Below, in pieces: positions 1-9,718 of a stretch of DNA of 64,000 bases. The DNA lies in NCBI GenBank assembly GCA_030762895.1, contig CM061065.1, forward strand, positions 70,788,200 through 70,852,199, given 5' to 3'. A program made the position numbers and the translations under genes. The DNA is from Sophora flavescens. Lineage: Eukaryota > Streptophyta > Magnoliopsida > Fabales > Fabaceae. Every line of letters begins with the position of its first letter. The stretch's first letter is position 1. The notes beneath the pieces are model-generated. The model saw only the letters and a list, made by a program, of their open reading frames with translations, made no database searches and had not been told where the DNA came from.

Positions 1-162
1 AACACAGAATATCACACACATTACAGAATTACAAAGGAAAAATGGAACAATGATCCATATGTATACCTGTTCAGAAACAATATATATTTATTAACATGGG
101 TTACAACTCAAAATAAATACATAAATATAAATAAAAATAAATGTATACTAAGTTTAAACTAC
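1..162 (-). other. A1 3' region with the second ORF deleted
   Basis: Read on the minus strand, about 140 to 51 matches the intron and start of A2's second ORF (about 47205-47288: AACAGG acceptor, then ATGGATCA). After eight bases of that ORF the sequence jumps to A2's post-ORF flank (about 50396 onward). The whole Ulp1-type ORF, about 3.1 kb in A2, is therefore missing here, with a two-base CA overlap at the join near base 50. Confidence 0.85.
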
Positions 163-3100
163 CTATATCAATATTCCTTCGTGATGATCATCACGAGTGG
201 CATGTACATCGTCCACCTGTGTCTCCTCGATTATAGTAGGCATGTTTGTTGAAAAAGAAGGAGTCTCTGGAATATCAAGGTTTGAATCTTCATTTTCATC
301 ACTACCATTATACATGCTTTTTCCTTGGAGAACCACGGACAACCTTTTGTCAGAAGGATCAGTGATGTAGAACACTTGTTTTGCTTGGGAAGCCATTATG
401 AATGGCTCATTTATATGACCTAACTTGTTGAGGTCTACCAATGTGAACCCCAATTCGTCGGTTTGTACACCACCGTTACTATCAACCCACTTACATTTAA
501 ATACCTAAGACCGTAAGCTTAGTGTAATCGAGCACCCAAATATCTTCAATATATCCAAAGTAAGGTCTCGGTGCTTTAACGGGTTTTGTGTCCTTTGCAC
601 TAGAGAAGTGCATTGCTTCGGCCACGATCATAACCCCACTATTTTGCATGGTACTCTTGTTATCTTGTTCCTTTGTATAAAAGGAAAAGTTATTTATGTC
701 GTATCCGCTCCAACATATGACGTTGAAGCTAGGCCCACGTGCTTGCCATCTTACGTCATCAGAAGCAGTACTACCATCCTTAAGCATTTCTTCCTTGAAC
801 CATGGTAAGAAAGTCTTGTTATGCTTGTTCAACAACCACCTTTTGCTCATTCGAGGGTTTTCTTGATTGACTTTTCTTTTATGTTCAAATAAGAAAGGCT
901 TAACACATTCGATGTTGTTCAATACATACAAATGTGCTTGAAGCACTTCCTCCCGATCCTTCCTATTAATTCTTAAGCCATGTGTACCCTTACCTTGACA
1001 TCTGATCTCATCATGCCGAGGCTTAGGAACCCCTATAGGATCCGTGTTATGAAGGTAGTCCGAACAAAACTCAATAGCTTCTTCTGCAACATACCTTTGA
1101 ACAATAGATGCTTCCAAACGATGAGGATTCTTCACATACCCTTTCAAGATCTTCATGTAGCACTCAACTGGGTACATCCATCTCAGAAAAACCGGCCCAC
1201 ATAATCTAATCTCACTCACCAAATGAACAATTAAGTGAACCATTATGTCGAAAAAGGAAGGAGGAAAATACATCTCCAATTGGCACAAGATTGTAGCAGC
1301 CTCAACTTCCAAGTCATCCAACATACGGGGGTCAACGACTTTGCTACATATAGAATTGAAGAATGAGCACAACCGAGTAATGGCATGTCTCACATTTTTT
1401 GGAGCAATACCACGAATAGCAACGGGCAGAAGTTGTTGCATCAAAATGTGACAATCATGAGACTTCGAGCCAACCAATTTAAGATCACTAGAGACAAGCC
1501 TCTTCATATTTGAAGAGTAACCATGTGGAACTTTGATGCCCTGAAGACACCTGCAGAAACTTTGTCTCTCTTTTTTTGACAAAGTATGACATGCTGGCGG
1601 CAAATAAGTCCGCTTACCATCCTCAACAACTGGAGCTAACTGCTCTCGTATACCCACAGCAACGAGGTCGAGACGAGCATTCACACCATCCTTTGTCTTG
1701 TCCTGAATGTTGAGAAGCGTCCCGATCACACTATCACACATTTTTCTCCACATGCATCACATCAATGCAGTGTCTGACATCAAGCTTGCGCCAATATGGA
1801 AGATCAAAGAATATCGACCTCTTCTTCCATACGTTTTTCTCAACAGATTTACCTTTCTTTTTGGACTTGCTGAATATAACATCGATGTCCTTTACCCTCT
1901 AATAAACCTGCTCTCCAATTAAGGCCGCCGACGCTTCTTCTATCTCTTGCCATCCATTAAAAGCTTTTTTCATCTTACGATATGGGTGATCACGTCTAAG
2001 AAATCTCCGATGCCCAAGGTAAACCGTCTTCTTTCCATGATGCAACTGAGTGTAGCATATGCCTTCTTCACATATAGGGTATGCTTTATGCCCCTTGACA
2101 CTATACCCGGACAAGTTACCGTATGCTGGAAAGTCGTTGATGGTGCAAAATAACATGGCACGAAGCATGAAAGTCTCATGAGAATACCCATCAACTACAT
2201 CAACACCTTCCACCCACAGCGTTTTCAAGTCTTCAATCAAGGGACCTAGATAAACATCTAAGTCATTTCCCGGTTGCTTTGGGCCCGAAATCATCATAGA
2301 CAACATCATGTATTTGCGCTTCATGCACAACCAAGGGGGCATGTTGTAAATTACCAACAGAACAGGTCATGAACTATGAATACTACTCATGTTACCATAA
2401 GGATTCATTTCATCCGTAGCAATTCCAAGCCTTAGGTTTCTTGGCTCATCGGCGAAATCCGGAAACATAGTATCGATATTCTTCCATTGAATAGAATCAG
2501 CAGGATGATGAACCTTTCCATCACGTTTCCTCTCATCATTATGCCATCTAAGATTTTTCGCATCTTTCGCATTGGCAAACAATCTCTTGAACCTTGGAAT
2601 TATTGGAAGATACCACAACACCTTCGCAGGAGGACCCTTTTTTCTCACATCATCAAGATCATCATCATCATCACCACCCTTCACTTTGTATCGTGATAAC
2701 CCACATTTGGGGCAATCGTGATTGTCTTCATGAACACCGGTGTACAATATGCAATCATTGGGGCATGCGTGTATCTTCTTATACTCCATACCCATAGGAC
2801 ACAATACCTTATTGGCCTCATAGTTACGGTCAGACAATGTGTTGTCCTCCGGAAGCAAGTCTTTCAACACTTCAAGCAGTTCCGTGAAGCTTTTATCGGT
2901 CCAACCATTTCTCGCCTTCACACAAACCAATTTTAGCACCGCCGACAACCGTGTATGAGTAGTACACCCTGGATATAAAGGCTTATCCGCATCACCGCAC
3001 AACCTATCATACACATGAGCTCGATGAAAAGATACTTATACGGATCATGTCCTCTACTCGATCATCCTCCATATCTACGTCAACGTCCTCACTTTGGGAG

Positions 3101-3354
3101 ACACTTGCCATACTACTCAACAACACATCACCATGCCATATCCGTCTTGTATAACTCAAGCAAATCCATTCACAAATCAAATGAGTACGTATATCCTTCA
3201 CCGTACATTTCCTCGTATTCAAACACTTGACACAAGGACAAAAGAACATTCCATTACTATTAGGAACATTCCTTTGAGAAAATTCTATAAATTCTCCCAC
3301 CCCCTTCAAATACTCAGCACTAGTACGCTTACAAACCATCCAACTACGATCCAT
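163..3354 (-). pseudogene. TNP2-type CACTA transposase, decayed
   Basis: The ORF starts at 3354 with MDRSWM, just after a leader intron acceptor (CTACAG, about 3371). In order: an N-terminal transposase-associated domain (about 3354-3100, with CPCVKC), a linker with CPxDC and CPKCG zinc-type motifs (about 2780-2690), the TNP2 core (about 2440-1900, with INDFPAYGNLSGYSVKGHKA), then the DUF4218-like block (about 1750-900) and a C-terminal DUF4216-like block ending at 163. TNP2 binds the element ends and carries out cut-and-paste transposition in the nucleus. Breaks seen: a frameshift near 3010, TGG to TGA at 2367-2369, a TAG after GEQVY near 1899, a frameshift near 1745 and another near 510. 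It cannot make a full protein. Family assignment is very secure. Confidence 0.95.
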
Positions 3355-3437
3355 AACTAGATAGGTCCTGTAGATATACAAAACATATATCCAATATAAG
3401 GACAATACGGGAGATTGAAAACTATAGTTTTTGAAGA

Positions 3438-3570
3438 TTGCCAAGCACTGGTCACGGCCTGGCAGTGATGTCCATCACGGCCGTAACGTGCCAACTGAAC
3501 CAGACCATCACAGGCAGAACTGATCACGGCCTAGCCGTGATGAGCATCACGGCCGTGACAGATCAACCAG
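3438..3570. repeat. CACGGCC/GGCCGTG palindrome cluster in the A1 leader
   Basis: Two imperfect units read TCACGGCCTRGCNGTGATG then NCATCACGGCCGTRAC, separated by a short spacer. Each can pair with itself. The cluster lies in the leader upstream of TNP2, and its inverted counterpart is at about 47020-47105 in A2. A very similar pair of units occurs in the solo LTR at 58240-58460, an unrelated element class. The function is unknown; binding sites or hairpins are possible. Confidence 0.85.
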
Positions 3571-5907
3571 CAGAGCAACATGCACTCAAAACCAAAAATA
3601 GAGACGTACATTCCAAACAACTCAAACTCACGGTTTCAAGTTTCAGCTATTGAGACTATAGTTTCAACATACACTCAAAACCAAAAATAAAAAAATGTGC
3701 CCTAAAGACTCACCAGAAATAGGTGCTCGCGTGGTGGTGGGGAGGGGAGCTCGAGTGGTGGCCAACGTTCGATGTGGTTACTGAGAGCAGAGGGACAAGG
3801 AGAGTTAGTGCGCGGGAAGGGGAAAGAGAGATGTAAAGTTATTGCAAAGAATGAATGGAAAGCAGAGTTAGGGTTAATAGTGTACCTCACGGTGGTGGCG
3901 AAGAAGCCCTCGCGGTGGTTGCGATGGAGATGAGCTCGCGAATAGGGAAGAGTGAGAGTGAGGGTTGAGCGTGATGAAAAGAGAAAAGAGACGTACAGAG
4001 CGAAGTGCAGAAGGCGCGAGGGTGTAAACCAAAATAAAACAACATTTGACGTCAATTGTTTGTAAAGACTGACGTTAAAGGTCATATATTTAACGTCAGT
4101 TGTATTAAGAAACTGACGTTAAAACATTAATTCCTTTGACTATTTATTTAATTGAAGTAAAAATAAAACTTTTAACGTCAGTTGTATAAAAAACTGACGT
4201 TAAAAATAAATATTTTTTATTTTAAAAGCAGTTTTAACGTCAGTTTTTGAAGACAACTGACGTTAAAAGTGTATATCTGCAAAAAAATTCATTCCTTTGA
4301 TTACTGTGCTAACCCATGCACCTTGAAACATAATCCTCTTAATGAGCATTAAGTTTATAGATAAGTTTTCAAGAAAATCAGAGAGAGACTATTCTCTATA
4401 TAAAGTACCATTCTTCTGTATTAGTATGTAAATACACCCTCTTCTTTTCCTCTATATTTCGTGCTTTTTCTATTCCTGTACAATATGGTTCTATCACATT
4501 TGAGCCTTTTGTTATTTCTTCCTATACCTATACTTAAAGGTCTCTGTCTTAATGGTCAAAAAACTTCTGAGGTTGTGTAAATCACATAATATGACTCCCT
4601 CACTTTATTCCATCTCCTCCCCAAGCGACTGTGGATAAAGCACACATGGAGCATCAAGGACTTCAAATGAGCAGGGAGGGGATCGATGCACCATTGGAGT
4701 TTGAGTACAGAACTGAGAAGAAATTGATGTTGAAGCATAAACTTTTTAATATTTTAGTGCTATGTTGCAGAAATTTTTTATCTTTTAATCATGTAATTGT
4801 ATCTTATGGGTCGCTTCAATGAGATACGATTTGATTATACATATAATACTTTTATGTTAAGTGTTTATTTATTTTAATTTTCACAAGAATATGTTTACTA
4901 ATTCAAGCTAATTAATGTAGATTAAAAATAAACTTGTTTAATATTTACACAAGTTCTTTACACAACTGACGCAAATAGTGATTTAATATTTACAAATTGT
5001 CACCACCTCATTTTTAACGTCAACATAATTTATGACTGCCAAGTTCCCGTATATTACATTATTTATAATATTCATTCTGCACGTTTATAATTTATAGGAT
5101 TATTTACGTCATCTATTTATTATACTGAAGTAAAAAACCACACTTTTAACGTCAGTTGTATAAAAAACTGACGTTAAAAATAAATGACTGCCAATCAATT
5201 GCCACCACCTCATTTTTAACGTCAACTTAATTTATGACTGCCAAGTTCCCGTATATTACATTATTTCCAATATTCATTCTGCACGTTTATAATTTATAGG
5301 ATTATTTACGTCAGCTATTTATTATACTGAAGTAAAAACCACACTTTTAATGTCAGTTGTATAAAAAACTGACGTTAGAAATAAATATTTTTTATTTTAA
5401 AACCACCTTTAACGTCAGTTATTTTAAACAACTGATGTTAAAGGTGTATAAGTTTCTGCAAGAATTCATTCCTTTGACTACTGTGCTACTTACCCATGCA
5501 CCTTGTAACTTAATCCTCTTAATGAGCATTAAAGTTTATAGGTAAGTTTTCAAGAAAATCAGAATAGCTTAGTAACTTCATCCCCTGCTCCTATAAATAG
5601 CTTCCTTCCATCCTTTTCATTTTCTGCTTCACAATATGGCTCTGCCGTGGAGATTAACTTCATCACTCTTTCTTCCTATTCCAAGACTCAAAGGTCTTTG
5701 TCTTAATGGTCAAACAACTTCTGAGGTTGTGTAAATCACATAACATGGGTGATAAGGTTGTGTAAATCACATAGTGTGAGTTGCTCACCTTATCATCTTT
5801 ATGGAGAATCGGCAGCTAGCTACAGCACCAGAACATCAGCGTTGGAAGCAAATGACTGTTCCAAGACTGAAACAGATCGGGTGCACCCTTGCTCAGCCGC
5901 TCTGGAA
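3571..5907 (-). other. A1 leader with subterminal repeats and a duplicated 1.1-kb unit
   Basis: This non-coding stretch carries the GC-rich leader (about 3700-4030) and arrays of TTTAACGTCAGTTGT / AACTGACGTTAAA units at about 4040-4275 and 5130-5445. A larger unit recurs: the segment around 4278-4385 (starting near ATTCATTCCTTTGA) returns at about 5457-5560, followed each time by a TATA-like stretch and the phrase CTTAATGGTCAAA (about 4550 and 5703). A2 shows the same duplication inverted (about 44690-45000 and 45890-46150). Such repeats are the usual binding sites for the second CACTA protein. No ORF here looks real. Confidence 0.75.
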
Positions 5908-5929
5908 CACTACAACAGATTAGACTTTT

Positions 5930-6360
5930 AATAACGCACCTTTTATAGCATTTCCGCGTGGAAATGCTATTAAAAGTGACGGGGGGACTTTTAATAGCGT
6001 TTCCTTTAGGAAACGATATCTTAAGTATCACCTAAGATAGCGTTTCCTTAAGGAACCGCTATTAAAAGTGTCACTGCAGGAAAAGATAGCGGTTCCACAC
6101 GGAAACGCTATCTTAGGTGATACCTAAGATAGCGTTTCCTAAAGGAAACGCTATCTTAGGTGATATACCCGCGCGCAAAATAAGTATACTATTAAAGAGT
6201 GCACCTAAGATAGCGTTCCTTTTATGAACCGCTATCTTTTCCCTTCTGAAAAAAATTATAAAATATCAAAGGGATCTTTAATAGCAATTTTTTTTTCTAA
6301 AACGCTATCAAAAGATATAGCTAAGATGGCACTTATTTGTTAAACGCTATCTTTTCTAAC
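5930..6360. repeat. Element B 5' subterminal repeat array
   Basis: Many copies in both orientations of a unit near TAGCGTTTCCTTAAGGAA or GGAAACGCTATCTTAGGTG, often paired as inverted repeats (for example around 6000-6160). A shorter set sits at the other end (about 13220-13380). These are the expected binding sites of the element's own DNA-binding protein and differ completely from the A-family motif. Confidence 0.85.
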
Positions 6361-6514
6361 TTCCCCCCGGGTTTTTTTTTCACATCCCGCGCGCATCCCC
6401 TAAGTCGTTCTTCTCAAACTCTTTTCTTCTTAGACTCTTTTCTTCTCTTCTCAGATTACCCTAAGTCGTTCCACTTCTCAAACTCGTCTATCTCGCCGGC
6501 CGCTGCTCGCACTT

Positions 6515-6762
6515 CCACTCGCCGTTCGTGCTTCCACTTCCCTCGTTTTGATTTCTCTCTTTCTTTGTCTCTACAACGCTCCTTCGGTGAGCCACCATTG
6601 CACCGCCTCTGTTGACACCACCACCACCATCATCTTACTTCCACTAGCCGTTCGTGCTTCCACTTCCCTCGCTCTGATTTCTCTCTTTCTCTGTCTCTAC
6701 AACGCTCCTTTGGTGAGCCACCATTGCACCGCCTCTGTTGACACCACCACCACCATCATCTT
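6515..6762 (+). repeat. About 122-bp tandem duplication in the element B leader exon
   Basis: The block running from a CCACT(C/A)GCCGTTCGTGC start through CACCACCACCACCATCATCTT occurs twice in a row (about 6515-6636 and 6637-6760) with a few mismatches. It lies in the transcribed leader, just before a splice donor (GCTATAAG then GTACTTTC, about 6770). The short ORFs across it come from CT-rich and CAC repeats and are not treated as genes. Confidence 0.75.
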
Positions 6763-6770
6763 GCTATAAG

Positions 6771-7559
6771 GTACTTTCATTTAGTTGCATACTTGTTTAA
6801 AGGAAATGATATGGGTCTAGTGTTTAGCTTGGATACAACCTCTTCGTAGTAGTTCATCTGAAACTTTAAGAACATCGAAGAAGAGGTTCGAAAAAAAATT
6901 AATAAAGGAGAGGGTTTTCATTCTCCATTTGTTTTATGTAGTTTAGATCTGAATTTTTTTTACCCCTGTATTAGGGATCCAAAATTCCTACTGTATTTTT
7001 CTTTTTTTGTTGTTTCTATAAATCCCGAAATTTTGAGGGGTTTTGGGATTTTTTTTTCTTCTGTATTAATGTGGGTCTTCATCCATTGAGAAGAAGGAAC
7101 TGAGAAATAAATAAACAAAATAAAGAAGGATCTTGTTCAACATCACAGCTTGGTATATTGCTCATCCTCTTTTTATTTGATGTATGCTTAGCAGTTCTAG
7201 TGTTGCTCACTAATGCTTTTTAAGATGATTAATTTCCTTTTTTTCGTTTCATAATCTCTTCTGTAATGAGGATTTTGCTTTGATTTTTATTCTATTTTGT
7301 GTTTGTAGATAGTAGTTCTTTCTTCTTTCTAGAAAATCTCCTTGGTTCAAAGCAAAAATAGCTTTAATTTGATCATTACTTGTTAAAATCAAAACTTAAT
7401 CTACACTAATCACTAGTTACTCGATTTTTGTTCTGTATACAAAGATTGTAGTATTGTACTATGTATTATGATCTCAGTCAACTTATAAGTTCTAACTAAA
7501 TTACATCTAGTCTTATACTCGCCATGCTGAAAATTCTTGATTTCTCCCCATTTTCTTAG
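6771..7559 (+). other. Leader intron of element B, no recognised content
   Basis: AT-rich, poly-T-rich sequence between the leader donor near 6770 and the captured NOL exon. I see no convincing exon. Part of it next to 7560 is presumably intron sequence that came with the captured exon. Confidence 0.5.
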
Positions 7560-7617
7560 GTTTGCTGCATATGGAGCAACAAAGAGAAGTGTGGTGCATT
7601 TAACGAAGTCATTACAG
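7560..7617 (+). pseudogene. NOL: Captured exon of chlorophyll(ide) b reductase (NOL)
   Basis: A 58-bp exon between an acceptor (TTTTCTTAG, AG at 7558-7559) and a donor (CAG then GTTGATG). It reads FAAYGATKRSVVHLTKSLQ. This is the active-site stretch of the short-chain dehydrogenase fold: Tyr and Lys of YxxxK, with the wording of the plastid chlorophyll(ide) b reductase NOL rather than its relative NYC1. NOL helps turn chlorophyll b into 7-hydroxymethyl chlorophyll a during senescence. Only this exon with flanking intron is present, on the element's coding strand, so it can encode nothing on its own but could be spliced into the element transcript. The surviving splice sites mean it was copied as DNA or unspliced RNA. 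Confidence 0.85.
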
Positions 7618-8820
7618 GTTGATGTTTTGCATGTAAAAAATAATATTTCTATCGCTGTATTTTGACTGTCTACAATTCTAGTCACTTCTTGTCCATGCAT
7701 GTTCTGATGCTAACTTCGTAATGTTGTGTATGTGTTGCTTAAACTTTCTTAGCATATATGCTTTTTATCGGTAATCAAGCCGGGTTGCTAATTTTGTGAC
7801 GTTTCTTATTGATTCTTGCTTTGACTGCTACCATTTCTAATAATATGAGAGATTGCTTGATCATGTCTAAAGAATGCTAATCTTTGAACTATTATATGGA
7901 AAAGAAAAGACAAATCAGTCCCACAAAAAGTTCTATTGAAAATTATTCTGAATAAGCAGACAATTTTTTTGTCATTTGGTCTTGGTAATAGTTTTGTCTC
8001 TGAATATAAATTTTTGGTTTTCAAAGAGAAATGAGCATATAACATAGTTTGACTGAAGAATCAGCAAGCTAGACAATATCTGGGATTGAAGTATGGGTCG
8101 GGCCTTTGAGTTGACCCACAATGCAGATCCATGTCTAAAATAAAATTCTAAATAGCATTATTGTTCAAAAATTCATTTGCTGCTTACTGCATGGTGGATA
8201 GACATTTCTAGCCATTCATTGGAGTTTCAAATTAATAAGGGCCTGTTTGGTTTGTTTCATGTTTCCTGTTTTCATTTCCTATTTTTAGAAATAATTTCAT
8301 GTGTTGTGAAATAATTTATTCCTAATATGTTTAGGATGAGGATGCTTGTGCTATTGGCTGATAGCAATACTACCACATGGTAATATACTGTAGGCAAAAC
8401 TGAATTGTTTTTCGTTATGCCAGAGACATTTGTGGAATGCCTGGGTAACAATCTCAGAACTTCGTCATTCTGTCATACTTAAAAGAATCAAGCTGGTATT
8501 GCTGAGGCAAAAGTTAAAGCTAACTTCCATCCTAAAGGGACAGGTATGATTCAGAGCATTCTATTTTAGTCAATCCACCATTTCGTACTAATAAAGGACA
8601 AAAAAATCTCAATCCAATGAAGAAAATAAAAAGGTTGACTTAAACATGTATGTAGTGTTTGTGTTTAAATGAACTTTCTGATCCTTTTATATTATAGTTA
8701 GCATCTTCCGGTAATGCTAGTGTTGATTTTGTTATTCATAGTTGTTTTATATTTTGCATCAATTAATGTTATATTAATGTCCATTGATGTTTTACTTGTA
8801 TCTAATATTTTTGTAGGTAA
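7618..8820 (+). other. Non-coding leader upstream of the element B ORF
   Basis: AT-rich sequence. One short exon-like piece stands out at about 8481-8536 (QAGIAEAKVKANFHPKGTG, followed by GTATGA). I cannot assign it. A splice acceptor (TTTTTGTAG, about 8816) lies directly before the start codon at 8821, so the ORF follows a leader intron. Confidence 0.45.
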
Positions 8821-9636
8821 ATGGCATCTTCAAGTAATTCTAGTGATGCCAAAGCGACGAGACGTGGGCCAACAGTTATGAAGGCGGTCATCCGCGCTAG
8901 GAGTAAAGGACAAAAATTTGATGTAATTTACTTACTAATCTAAGGATTTCATAATGTTGTTTGATATCTAGATTTAATTACTTTATTATTTTTATTAGGT
9001 TGAATGGAATTATTTGGACCAACCAATTCGTGCTAATGGTAAAATATTGAAGAGTTACATTGGGGCCGTTGTTCGGCAAACGGTCCCAATTATTTGTTCT
9101 AATTGGAAGGATGAAGCTTTGGATGGTTTCAAAGAGAGCATATGGGCTGATGTAAAGGTAATTGTTAAAATTTGTGAATTATATTGTAAACTATGTAAAC
9201 ATACTTACTTTGACACGTTGTTTATATTGTTTTGCAGATGTCTTTTAATGTTGATGAATCTCGGAAAAAATTTGTACTTCAGGAAGCTGGTAACCTACAT
9301 AGGGCATTCAGAACTAGATTGACCAAAAAATTTCTAAGAGATGCCAACGGGAGTATCATAGAGGAACCTCCATCACAATATCCACACATATCAAGGGATG
9401 AGTGGATAGATTTTATAGCAATACGCACAGGAGATGCTCAATTCCTGGTATGTTTAATATCACGTTAGTCCTTATAATTTTATAGCAATACGTACATATG
9501 ACATTAACCATGTATTAATATTACTTATATGTGTCTGAATAGAAATTAAGCAATGAAAATCGCAATAGGGCGTTAGATCCTGCATGCCCTTACAAAGCAT
9601 CACGTAAAGGGTATCTTGACATTGAGGATGAATTGG

Positions 9637-9718
<82 letters not shown>

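Noticed and set aside
608..808. Plus-strand ORFs within 608-3653
   Set aside because: They lie antisense to TNP2 and have no domain; the minus strand is the coding one.
2594..2797. Histidine-rich plus ORF
   Set aside because: Antisense of an Asp-rich run (GGDDDDDLDD) in TNP2.
6337..6769. Two ORFs at 6337-6615 and 6548-6769 as genes
   Set aside because: They span a CT-rich tandem repeat in a leader exon and have no family match.
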